In this document: piece by piece, positions 47,635 to 60,626 of the stretch
Layout: the number at the start of each line of letters is the position of its first letter
Numbering within the stretch: the first letter of the stretch is position 1
Assembly (NCBI GenBank): GCA_022824365.1
Contig: JAJEAA010000018.1
Coordinates: 248,001 to 312,000, forward strand
Source: Anaerolineae bacterium
GTDB lineage: Bacteria; Chloroflexota; Anaerolineae; Aggregatilineales; Phototrophicaceae
Direction: 5' to 3'
Length of the DNA: 64,000 nucleotides
Position numbers and translations under genes: made by a program
Notes under the pieces: generated by a model
Databases searched by the model: none
What the model saw: only the letters and a program-made list of their open reading frames with translations
Told to the model about the DNA's origin: nothing

Positions 47635-50244
47635 ATGATTAGAGAAGGTTATCGTTCGCCAGGATGGAGTGCCTCCGGCTACTTGAAGATTTTCGAAGGG
47701 AGTTATGGTGACGGGGAGACCCGGATTCTCGCGCAGGAACCGGTACAAAATGCCAAGGACGCTCGTTCTGGAGACGAAGTCGTGCAAGTGGAATACCGGC
47801 TGATGCAGCGCCTTGCCGACGAAGGTCGTCCCTTTAATATGTTGACCGTCACTGATAGGGGTACAACAGGGCTCTGCGGGAATACCAATCCAAGTGCAGC
47901 TACCCTGAAGCGAGCGACAGATGCCGACCGTGAATACCTGAAATGGTATCACTTTGAGCGACTGTTCGACTCGAATAAGACTCAATTGCAGAATGGTTCA
48001 CGCGGCTGGGGTAAAACAATCTTTCTGAAGTGCTCGCGCATACCTTATATGCAGCGCAGCGCAATGATGATATATGATACGCTGCTTGAGAATAGCGAAT
48101 ATCGCTTCGGCGACATGACCATTTGGGATGATGACTTCGGCGTACGCAAGCAACCGCTTCTGAACGACAAAGCCCGACGGGCAGTGTCTGCCCCCTCCTA
48201 CACGACGCCGGACGGCAACATTAGCCTGCCACTGGCGCTCAAACCTTTGCGCGAGCCTGGCACACGAATCACAGTGCCCTTCCTCTCGGATAGCGCCGCC
48301 AAAGCGCTGCGAGATGGAATGCTGGCGCGCTGGCTGCAATACCTGTGGTGGCGCCCCATTGCTGAGGGCAACTTGAGAATCACGATCGTCGATGACAATG
48401 GGCGGAGCGAATCCGTTGTCGAACCCGAGTGGTGGGGGAACGAGATTTGGTCAAGCGACGCGACCGATCCTGGTCCAATTCACCGGCTCTATACAGGCTG
48501 CCATCTACAGGTCCTTGAGAACGAAAACCTTGGGAGCGGCTGTTTCGTGAAGCGCCTGGCGCTGCTCTACGATACCAATATTCGTGACCAGCACATGACT
48601 TATGATGGGCCCGATTATTCAGGCATACAACTGATCCGCTCCGGGCAATGCATCGAAACATATTGGGATTCGAAATCAGACGGAATTCCGCTAAAAGAAA
48701 AACCAGGGTTCCGTGCTTTTGTAGAATTTGATGAAGAGACCGACAAGGCCTTACGCGATATTGATACTACGGCGCATGACAGGTTTCGCCGAACCGGAAT
48801 AGTCAGGGATCCGATTCTTCCCTATCTGAGGGAAAGATTGCACGAATTTGCTGACAAAATCGGACTGATCAAAAGCCAAAGCCGCGATAATGGCAATGCC
48901 AACGAGAAGTTTCTCCGTACAAGCCAATTTGTTTTCGACCGTCTCTTGTCCAAAGCAATGAGTAAAGTTCCAATCGATCGCCCTGGCGATAATCCTGCGA
49001 ACGAAACCGGGATCCCTTGGGAGGTAGATGTACTACTGTCTTATCCCCATCCGAAATCGACGCGAGCGAATTGGTGCGAGCGCATCACCAATCTTCGCTT
49101 TGTGATCAATTCGCGCCCAGAAAGGCTACGCCCACTGACAAGACTCGCCCTCGAGTGGCAAGCGCCGGGTCAAAAGCCCGAAAAGATTTGGTCGCGGAAA
49201 CCCTTGCGTGACATCGACAGCTTTGACTTCCCGGATCGCGTTCTGACTCGGCAAGAGGTGGATGAACCCCATCTCGTCTGTCCCGAGCCAGGCATATACC
49301 GAATCCGTGCTGTTGTCTTCGAGGGAAACAAGTTGGTGGCCAAGAAAGCGCGTTCAATCCACATCGAGATGGATCCGCCAATACGCGAAGAGAAACCTTA
49401 CGCTGTGAGCATTTCAGTTGAAAACGCCACGAATCTCGGCGAGCTGCGCATTGAAAACGATGATATCTTGCGCCTGCAAATTAACGGTCGCAATCGAACA
49501 CACGAAGACGTGTCAGGCACTCTGCTGCTCAGGATGAGGGAAGGTACGCTTCTCGTATCCGAGCAGCCTTTTTTCATGCCAGGCAAGCCACTTGGCGGAG
49601 ACGAACGGCGACGTAAGCTGCACGAATTGAGCTTGCGCGTTGTTCGAGGCGAAGCGGGTGAATCGAGGCGCGAAAACGGAATGTTGACTTTAGCACTCGA
49701 GCCGGGACGACGTGTTATGCAAGCCTATCTGCTGGACGGAAAAGACGAGCTGGCCTATGGTTCGCATATTCTTCACTTTGAATCTGAGCCCGCGCAAACG
49801 CAAGGTGGATTGCCTTTTGAGGTTTTCCAAGTACACAGTGGGACGCCACCAATGTGGGAGCTTAGAATGGAGGAGAGCAAACTGCACTTCGCTTCTAAAT
49901 ACCCGCTCCATACTGCATTGTTAAAGACTTCGACCCCTGAATCCTTTGAGGGTCACAACCCATTTGAATTGGAGATCAATGTAAACGGCCTCCTCCAATG
50001 GGCGCTGGAACCTCTATTTGAAGACGAAGCAGATCCAACTAGACTGGAATCGTTGCGCGACGCAAAACCAAATCTCGTAGACGACGATGCTTGGGATTGG
50101 TACATGGAGTGTTTATCCGAGCTAGAAGCTGAAATCAAGAATTACAAACAAAGGCAACTCATATCACCAATTGATTTTGCCCTAAAATGGAGGAAGACTG
50201 TCGCTGCCATATATCCAATCTTGATTCCACAGGAGAACGACTAA
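47635..50244 (+). CDS. Large GHKL-type ATPase-domain protein of unknown function
   Basis: ILAQEPVQNAKDAR (N-box, E-x3-N-x2-DA), LTVTDRGTTGL (DxGxxG), GSRGWGKTIFL (G-x-GK), GTRITVPFL; starts 4 nt after the previous stop. Confidence 0.75.
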   Translation: MIREGYRSPGWSASGYLKIFEGSYGDGETRILAQEPVQNAKDARSGDEVVQVEYRLMQRLADEGRPFNMLTVTDRGTTGLCGNTNPSAATLKRATDADREYLKWYHFERLFDSNKTQLQNGSRGWGKTIFLKCSRIPYMQRSAMMIYDTLLENSEYRFGDMTIWDDDFGVRKQPLLNDKARRAVSAPSYTTPDGNISLPLALKPLREPGTRITVPFLSDSAAKALRDGMLARWLQYLWWRPIAEGNLRITIVDDNGRSESVVEPEWWGNEIWSSDATDPGPIHRLYTGCHLQVLENENLGSGCFVKRLALLYDTNIRDQHMTYDGPDYSGIQLIRSGQCIETYWDSKSDGIPLKEKPGFRAFVEFDEETDKALRDIDTTAHDRFRRTGIVRDPILPYLRERLHEFADKIGLIKSQSRDNGNANEKFLRTSQFVFDRLLSKAMSKVPIDRPGDNPANETGIPWEVDVLLSYPHPKSTRANWCERITNLRFVINSRPERLRPLTRLALEWQAPGQKPEKIWSRKPLRDIDSFDFPDRVLTRQEVDEPHLVCPEPGIYRIRAVVFEGNKLVAKKARSIHIEMDPPIREEKPYAVSISVENATNLGELRIENDDILRLQINGRNRTHEDVSGTLLLRMREGTLLVSEQPFFMPGKPLGGDERRRKLHELSLRVVRGEAGESRRENGMLTLALEPGRRVMQAYLLDGKDELAYGSHILHFESEPAQTQGGLPFEVFQVHSGTPPMWELRMEESKLHFASKYPLHTALLKTSTPESFEGHNPFELEINVNGLLQWALEPLFEDEADPTRLESLRDAKPNLVDDDAWDWYMECLSELEAEIKNYKQRQLISPIDFALKWRKTVAAIYPILIPQEND

Positions 50245-51047
50245 TGGCCGTCCTCATCTGGAGCGACCGAGACGGCACGCTCGGCAACTCAATCCGCAGC
50301 GGGCGGCGCGTCGCCCTTAGCGCCGAAGAATACCGTCCCGAAGCCGAAGCGCTTGACCAGCGACTCGACGCCCTGCTTGATATGGCCTGGCATGCGCTGT
50401 CCATCATCACGAAACGCGAAAATGGCAAAGCCCGCTTCAATTCCTTCGAGCAGGTATGGGTATTGGGCCGTGCGGTGCATGTCAGCGAAGTGATGCGTCA
50501 CGAGGCGATGCAAGGCGAAGTTCGCACTTTGCTCTGGCAAGCCCTGGCGCCAAAAGCTTGGTATGGCATCCGGCACGACGCCATCCGCGATCCGCGCTGG
50601 CACGAGCTTATTCCAGCGAGGAAGAATCAATGGCGAACACGTACAAGCGACAAGAGGCTAGACCGAGCATATGATTTTCTTGAGGTCGGCTTCTGGCTGC
50701 GAGAACAGCAATTACAGGATGCCGGCGAGGTATTCAGCTGGGAATTCAGCAACGCTCGCAAGCTGTATGTGCGCCCAACGCTACGTTCGAAAGAGCTGCG
50801 TGAGGCGCTGTTGTACTGGCTGCGACGACAATCTCCAGAAGTCCGCGAATTCGCAAAGATCACCGGGACCGTTGAAGGCTTTATCATCTTTGTTAAGGCG
50901 CTGAGCAAACGCTTCCCAGCCAAGGGTCCCGGCTCGGCGCTTTTGCCGCAGCACTATCCGGAAGATGAATTGCGCACTATCGTTTGCCAAGTGCTAGATG
51001 CTGCGCGCGATGCGCATTTCTCGTTCGAGGCGGAAGAAAACGCCTAA
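50244..51047 (+). CDS. Conserved-looking protein of unknown family
   Basis: 267 aa MAVLIWSDRDGTLGNSIRSGRRVALSAEEY...; start overlaps the upstream stop (TAATG), translationally coupled. Confidence 0.7.
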   Translation: MAVLIWSDRDGTLGNSIRSGRRVALSAEEYRPEAEALDQRLDALLDMAWHALSIITKRENGKARFNSFEQVWVLGRAVHVSEVMRHEAMQGEVRTLLWQALAPKAWYGIRHDAIRDPRWHELIPARKNQWRTRTSDKRLDRAYDFLEVGFWLREQQLQDAGEVFSWEFSNARKLYVRPTLRSKELREALLYWLRRQSPEVREFAKITGTVEGFIIFVKALSKRFPAKGPGSALLPQHYPEDELRTIVCQVLDAARDAHFSFEAEENA

Positions 51048-51053
51048 GAAAAC

Positions 51054-51086
51054 ATAGGGCGCGCCCATGCCTGCGACGCGCCCTAT
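51054..51086. terminator. Hairpin between convergent operon and rpoB (probable bidirectional terminator)
   Basis: 10-bp perfect stem ATAGGGCGCG / CGCGCCCTAT with 13-nt loop, followed by TAAAAT. Confidence 0.6.
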
Positions 51087-51111
51087 TAAAATGTCGTTCG
51101 TTGCGTTGAGC

Positions 51112-55128
<4,017 letters not shown>

Positions 55129-55310
55129 GGCACGGCTCCTTGGAGGAATAGATGACGCGGCTGACCGGACGAAATGAATGCACGACGAACCTCAAGCGCT
55201 CGTCATACAAGCGCTGTGAGGGATAATTAAAGCGCATACAACACGTAATGTGTCTATACCCTCTATCATTTACTCGATAAATTGTGACAGCATGAGGACT
55301 GCAAGCTTGC

Positions 55311-55340
55311 AGTGTACAACAAAAAGAAACGTTCTGTCAA
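55311..55340 (-). promoter_or_regulatory. Sigma-70-type promoter upstream of rpoB
   Basis: Reverse strand: TTGACA-(18 nt)-TACACT, ~180 nt upstream of the rpoB start. Confidence 0.5.
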
Positions 55341-55478
55341 GACTGACCTTTATCTCGACCGTCCTTTGGAGTAACGCTCAATCAGTATATCATGGTTTTC
55401 TCCGATGACAACGCCTAATTGGATTCGCCCGACGCAAGGAGTTGTCACGCTCCGACGCGCCTCAAGCTGAAAGGGACC

Positions 55479-56264
55479 ATGCCGATGCGCGATGTGAGAG
55501 ATCAAGTGCAGCAGCGCTTTAGCGATGTCGCAGCCAATTACCGGACAAGCAAGGTCCACGCCGCCGGCAATGACCTTGACCTCATGGTCGCGTCCTCCGC
55601 CTTCAGGCCCGAAAGTATCGTGCTGGATGCCGGCTGCGGCGCCGGGCATACATCGCTGGCTTTTGCCCCGCGCGTCGGTCGCGTTATCGCCTGCGACTTC
55701 ACCGCGGCCATGCTCGAGCAAGTGGAAACGCTGGCGCGGGAACGCGGCGCGCATAACGTGGAAGCGCAACTCGCCGATGTGGAAAACCTGCCCTTCCCGG
55801 TCGCCAGCTTCGATCTCGTTGTCACACGCTATAGCGCGCACCATTGGCTGCGCCCGGAACAAGCGCTGGCGGAGTTCCGTCGTCTGCTAAAGCCGGGCGG
55901 CGAGCTGCTCATCAGCGACATTATGGCGCCCGAAGACTATGCTCAGGATACTTTTTTGCAAGCGATCGAACTCCTGCGCGACCCATCGCACGTTCGCGAT
56001 TACCGCCTGTCCGAATGGCGAATGATGCTCTCCGACGCCGGCTTTGATACTGGAGTGCTCCTAAGTTTTGACCTGAGCCTGCACTTCGCCACTTGGACCA
56101 AACGCATGGCGACGCCACAGCAAAATCAGCAGATGATACTGACCCTCTTCGACGGCGCCCCCGACGAGATTAAACGCGCCTTTGACCTGCCCAGGCGCAT
56201 CCGCGGTAATGATTTCACGTTTACGATTCCCGGCGCAGTCATCCGCGGATTACCTGCCGCCTAG
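55479..56264 (+). CDS. Class I SAM-dependent methyltransferase
   Basis: VLDAGCGAGHTSLAFAPRVGRVIACDFTAAMLEQ; start at 55479 (MPMRDVRDQVQQRFSDVAANY). Confidence 0.88.
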   Translation: MPMRDVRDQVQQRFSDVAANYRTSKVHAAGNDLDLMVASSAFRPESIVLDAGCGAGHTSLAFAPRVGRVIACDFTAAMLEQVETLARERGAHNVEAQLADVENLPFPVASFDLVVTRYSAHHWLRPEQALAEFRRLLKPGGELLISDIMAPEDYAQDTFLQAIELLRDPSHVRDYRLSEWRMMLSDAGFDTGVLLSFDLSLHFATWTKRMATPQQNQQMILTLFDGAPDEIKRAFDLPRRIRGNDFTFTIPGAVIRGLPAA

Positions 56265-57031
56265 CCAGGCTTGCGCGCGACCAAAATGATGCTCAAGCCA
56301 CAAACAGGACGAACCCGATTCTCTATCATAAAGAAATATGCCCGCAGCAAACGGTTCAGCAAACGCGATGACAGACTAGATGAATATCGAAAGGCATACT
56401 GCCGTCTCGTGTCAACACGTGGCATAAAGCGCTGGCGAAACTTGCGCTCGGCCCAGCCAAGGAAATTCCAATAATGGGTGTCTTGTATGTCAAGCTGCGT
56501 CACCGCTAAGTGGTCCAGCAGCACCGCCAGGTCATATCGGCGAAAATGACCCAGCCGCTCATCACGAATGTCATAAAACTCCTGATGCGCTGGAACAGAC
56601 AGAATCAGACTGCCGCCGGGGGCTAGCAGACTTTCCACTGTCAGCAAAAACCGCTTGGGATCTTCGATATGTTCAAGCACATCAATCATTGTGATAACTT
56701 CAAAGCGCTCCCCCTGCTCTAACAGCGCTTCTATCGTCGTCAGGGATACCAAACAAGGTTTAAGCTCTAAGTGTTTCAAATAGGCTTGGCTGCCCTCGAT
56801 CATATACCGACTGGTGTCTATGCCAATTATCTGCTTGCCGCGCAGGGTAGCCATAGCAACCAGAATGCCAAAACCGCAGCCAATATCGAGGATGCTCTTA
56901 TCCACGTCCTTAATCAGGCTCAAAACCTTTGCCGCCGCCGAAAATGTGCGGAAGTCCTTTGTTTTTCCCGGGTTCATTAGCCTATAGTGATTGTCTAAAT
57001 CTGTTGGCGGAGCCATGGAGTCTGAATCCAA
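56261..57031 (-). CDS. Class I SAM-dependent methyltransferase (UbiG-like)
   Basis: ILDIGCGFGILVAMATLRGKQIIGIDTSRYMIE; ITMIDVLEHIEDPKRFL. Confidence 0.85.
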   Translation of the reverse strand: MDSDSMAPPTDLDNHYRLMNPGKTKDFRTFSAAAKVLSLIKDVDKSILDIGCGFGILVAMATLRGKQIIGIDTSRYMIEGSQAYLKHLELKPCLVSLTTIEALLEQGERFEVITMIDVLEHIEDPKRFLLTVESLLAPGGSLILSVPAHQEFYDIRDERLGHFRRYDLAVLLDHLAVTQLDIQDTHYWNFLGWAERKFRQRFMPRVDTRRQYAFRYSSSLSSRLLNRLLRAYFFMIENRVRPVCGLSIILVARKPG

Positions 57032-57079
57032 AAGTGAGTTAATGTTGGCTGGTGCGAGTGTATCATTCTGAACACAGTC

Positions 57080-57107
57080 ATTATAGTGTAACGAATAAAC
57101 TTGACAA
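57080..57107 (-). promoter_or_regulatory. Promoter candidate for the 56261-57031 methyltransferase
   Basis: Reverse strand: TTGTCA-(16 nt)-TATAAT. Confidence 0.45.
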
Positions 57108-57151
57108 ACGGATATAATATCCTTTCGGTCTCTTGCTCACATCAATGGTCC

Positions 57152-58798
57152 TCAATTTTGGCCAGTCGCCTCAAGATATTCGGTATAGCCGCCCGCATAC
57201 TCCCGCATATTTCCCTCAGCGATCTCCACCACCCGATCGACCGTCTGATCCAGAAAATATCGATCGTGCGATACTATAAGCGCCGTGCCTGCAAATTCAT
57301 CCAGCGCGTCTTCCAGCACCTCTACCGAGGCAATATCGAGGTTGTTGGTCGGCTCATCCAGCAGCAACAAGTTCGGTCCCCGCAGCATGACCAGCGCCAG
57401 TTGCAGGCGGCTTCGTTCCCCGCCGGAGAGCGTCCTTACGGGCTGATGCGCTTGCTCGTAACTGAATGCCATCCGCAGCAGAAAGTTGACCGCGCTTTGC
57501 TCGCTGCTATTCTGCAGGTTGCGGATAAGATCCAGCGGCGTCCGATCCAGCCAATCTTCCAGCGTCTGATGCTCCTGCGAATAGTAACCGATGCGAATGC
57601 TGGGACCCACCTTGACGCGTCCCTCGCTCGCTTCCAGCTCTCCCAGAATCATCCGCAGCAGCACCGTCTTTCCCGCGCCATTGGGTCCGATGACGCCAAC
57701 TCGATCGCCATGCCGCAACAAAAGATTGGCGCCCCGAATCAGCGGTTCATCGTCAAAAGCCAGCGAGACATCAATGAGCTCGAGCGCCTTTTTGCTGCCG
57801 CGCCAACCCTCGACCTTGAAGTCCATCAACTTCGGATCGAAGACCTTTTCGATTATCTCGCCGCGTTCTTCCATTTTCTGCAGCATGCGCCGCCTCTGCC
57901 GCGCCGCCAACATATGCTTGCGGCTTAGCACCTGCTTTGCCCAGCGCTCAAAACGCTCGATCATCGCTTCGATGCGAGCGATCTCTTTCTGCTGCGTCAC
58001 ATATTGCTGCTGCTGTCGCAAGCGCCGCAACTCGCGCTCATTGACATAATACGAGTAATTGCCGTGATAGATGGTGAGCTTGCCACTCTCCAGCTCGACC
58101 GTCTGCATCGCCACTTCGTCCAGCAAATAGCGATCATGCGAGATAATCACAACGCTCTTGCGATAATTGAGGATGAACCGCTCCAACTGATTCTTCCCGC
58201 GCATATCCAGGTGGTTGTCCGGCTCATCAAGCAACAAGATATCGGGCGCGGACACCGCCAACTGCACCAGCGCGACCATCTTTTTCTGGCCGCCGGACAA
58301 GGCGCCTGTGGGCAAGTTGTAGTCGTCAGCGCTGAAGCCCAGCATCGCCAGCAACTCGCGAACGTGGCTAGCGTGGCGGCCGCCGTTCATTTGTTCATAT
58401 TGAGTCAGCACAGCCTCATGCCGCGACAAAGTCTGCGTCAGGCGCTCTTGGTCACCGTAGACCTCGGGATCGGCCAGTTGGCTCTCGATCGCGTTCAAAG
58501 CCGCCTCAGCCTCGGCTAGTTCCGGCGGCTTGATCATCGCCGCTTCAATGAGAGTGGCAGCCGGCGGCAGGCTGATGTCCTGCGGCAGGTAGCCGATGCG
58601 CAGGCCGGGCTGATGGGACAAATGCCCGCGCTCCAGTTCAACCTCGCCTGTCAGCGCCTTGAACAAGGTCGATTTGCCCGCGCCATTGGGTCCCACCAGC
58701 GCGACGCGATCTTTGTCGCCGATGACCCAGGACAAGTCCCGATACAACTCGCGCCCGGCAAAGTTCACCGTGATATTGTTGACACGCAGAATGTGCAT
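57152..58798 (-). CDS. ABC-F family ATPase
   Basis: Two ABC domains (GPNGAGKSTLFKALTGE, LSGGQKKMVALVQLA; GPNGAGKTVLLRMILGE, LSGGERSRLQLALVML), no TM. Confidence 0.93.
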   Translation of the reverse strand: MHILRVNNITVNFAGRELYRDLSWVIGDKDRVALVGPNGAGKSTLFKALTGEVELERGHLSHQPGLRIGYLPQDISLPPAATLIEAAMIKPPELAEAEAALNAIESQLADPEVYGDQERLTQTLSRHEAVLTQYEQMNGGRHASHVRELLAMLGFSADDYNLPTGALSGGQKKMVALVQLAVSAPDILLLDEPDNHLDMRGKNQLERFILNYRKSVVIISHDRYLLDEVAMQTVELESGKLTIYHGNYSYYVNERELRRLRQQQQYVTQQKEIARIEAMIERFERWAKQVLSRKHMLAARQRRRMLQKMEERGEIIEKVFDPKLMDFKVEGWRGSKKALELIDVSLAFDDEPLIRGANLLLRHGDRVGVIGPNGAGKTVLLRMILGELEASEGRVKVGPSIRIGYYSQEHQTLEDWLDRTPLDLIRNLQNSSEQSAVNFLLRMAFSYEQAHQPVRTLSGGERSRLQLALVMLRGPNLLLLDEPTNNLDIASVEVLEDALDEFAGTALIVSHDRYFLDQTVDRVVEIAEGNMREYAGGYTEYLEATGQN

Positions 58799-58972
58799 CG
58801 ATAGCCTCTTGTGCCATAACCCTGAGATGCCATTGCAGAGCTTAGCATAAGCGACTGCGCGCAGACATATCCTTATTCTCGACGCAGCGTTTGCGAATAA
58901 ACTCTACTATCATGACTTTAAGGGGATTCTGGACCGAGTCGCCGCCGAACATGGATATCATGGACCCGTCAA

Positions 58973-60034
58973 ATGATTATCGTTGACGCCCAGCAGAACA
59001 TCGCCTTCAACGCCCAACAACTCCAGCGCGACTTCACGACCTGGGCTTGGGGCCAACGCCAGAACGAACCGAGGCGCGATCTGCCGCCGGCAATGACCAG
59101 CCTGCGCGACAACCTGCTCGGCCGCATCGCCGTCATCTTCGGCAGCTTGAAAGTCATCGCTGAATCTTCGCCGACGCTGCAACCCTGGCAGCGCTATAGC
59201 TATCGCAGCGCTGGCGATGCCCAAGCGCTGGCGCGTTGGCAACTGGATTACTACCGCCGGCTGGCCGACGATAACGAGCGCATTGAACTCATACTCTCCG
59301 CTGCTGACCTGGCGAAGGTGCTGGATTCCTGGCGCGAAGACAAAACGCTGGGGCAGCGTCTGCAAGGCATAGTCCCGCTGATGAAAGGCGCGGAACCCAT
59401 CTCCGAGCCGCAGCAATGCGAACAGTGGCTGGAAGACGGCCTGCGGATCATGGCGCCGGCCTGGCAGCCAAATCGATATGTCGCCGGCTATGATGGCGAA
59501 CTTACCCGGCTCGGCTACGACCTGCTTGAGGTCATGGCCAGCTACAATGTCCTGCTCGATATCTCCGGCTTGTCGGACCGGGCCGCGGCCGATGCCATCG
59601 AGCGCTATGAGGCGCCCATCATCGCCAGCCATGCCAACCCGCGTTACTTTCACAACAGTCCGCGTTGCTTATCTGACGAACTCATCGTAAGGCTCGCCGA
59701 GCGCGATGGGGTCATGGGCATCATGGTGTATAATCGTTACTTGAGGAAGGACTGGCATCCCAGCGACCCAAAACGCCGCGTGACAATTTCGCACTGGGTT
59801 GACGCGGTGGATTATGTGTGCCAGCTTACCGGCTCGGTCAACCACGTTGGACTTGGCAGCAATATCGACGGCGGCTACAACTACGCCAGCCTGCCGGACG
59901 AGATCGACACATCCAGCGACTTGTGGCTCTTACACAAGACTCTGCTGCAACGCGGCTTCAGCGAATCGGATGCGGCGGCAATCCTGGGGGGAAATATGCT
60001 GGGCAGACTTAGGCAATCCTTGCCGGTCGAATAA
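58973..60034 (+). CDS. Membrane dipeptidase family (peptidase M19)
   Basis: VDAQQNIAFNAQ, SRPNRYVAGYDGELTRLGYDLLEVMASYNVLLDISGLSDRAAADAIE, PIIASHANPRYF, HVGLGSNIDGG. Confidence 0.85.
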   Translation: MIIVDAQQNIAFNAQQLQRDFTTWAWGQRQNEPRRDLPPAMTSLRDNLLGRIAVIFGSLKVIAESSPTLQPWQRYSYRSAGDAQALARWQLDYYRRLADDNERIELILSAADLAKVLDSWREDKTLGQRLQGIVPLMKGAEPISEPQQCEQWLEDGLRIMAPAWQPNRYVAGYDGELTRLGYDLLEVMASYNVLLDISGLSDRAAADAIERYEAPIIASHANPRYFHNSPRCLSDELIVRLAERDGVMGIMVYNRYLRKDWHPSDPKRRVTISHWVDAVDYVCQLTGSVNHVGLGSNIDGGYNYASLPDEIDTSSDLWLLHKTLLQRGFSESDAAAILGGNMLGRLRQSLPVE

Positions 60035-60040
60035 ACGATT

Positions 60041-60556
60041 ATGTGGCGGTTCGCGCAGGTTGGCATCGCATTGGGCGCGCTTGGCGCCATGATCTGCTTG
60101 ATGGGCTTGTTTCCCGGCGTCACCGGCGCGGCGCCGACCGCCGGCATCGGCCTGGTTCAGGTGACGATGGTCATTGCCGGCTACAGCCTGCTGATTTTTG
60201 GCGCCATGGTCTACATCAAGTACACCTTTTACCTCGAAGTGCCGGGCACTCTCAGCCAGCAGGTCGGGATACGGCTGGCATTAACCGGATTGCTCTTCGC
60301 CGCGTTGGCGGGCCTGGCGGACATACTGGGTTTCGGGTCTCATATTCGCGATGACGCCGGCGATATTTTCTTCGGCCAGCTGCAAATGATTGGCATCCTC
60401 GCGAGCTTCGGATTATCGTCTTTTGGCGTGCTCGTTTATGTCCTGGCCGGCGCGCGCCTCGCTCGTCACGCGCCGATCGAGGCTCTGAGCGAAACCATAG
60501 CCGGCGTCGACGACACAAGCGAGATTCCGCTGGTGGAAGTCGAAAAAGAGTCATAG
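60041..60556 (+). CDS. Hypothetical four-TM membrane protein
   Basis: Several hydrophobic segments; 7 nt after the dipeptidase stop. Confidence 0.65.
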   Translation: MWRFAQVGIALGALGAMICLMGLFPGVTGAAPTAGIGLVQVTMVIAGYSLLIFGAMVYIKYTFYLEVPGTLSQQVGIRLALTGLLFAALAGLADILGFGSHIRDDAGDIFFGQLQMIGILASFGLSSFGVLVYVLAGARLARHAPIEALSETIAGVDDTSEIPLVEVEKES

Positions 60557-60626
60557 ACGTCGTGTCGGGCGTCGTCGCTGCCGGCGCCGATTCACCCTCG
60601 CGGTCAACTGATCCAAGGGGACATCC

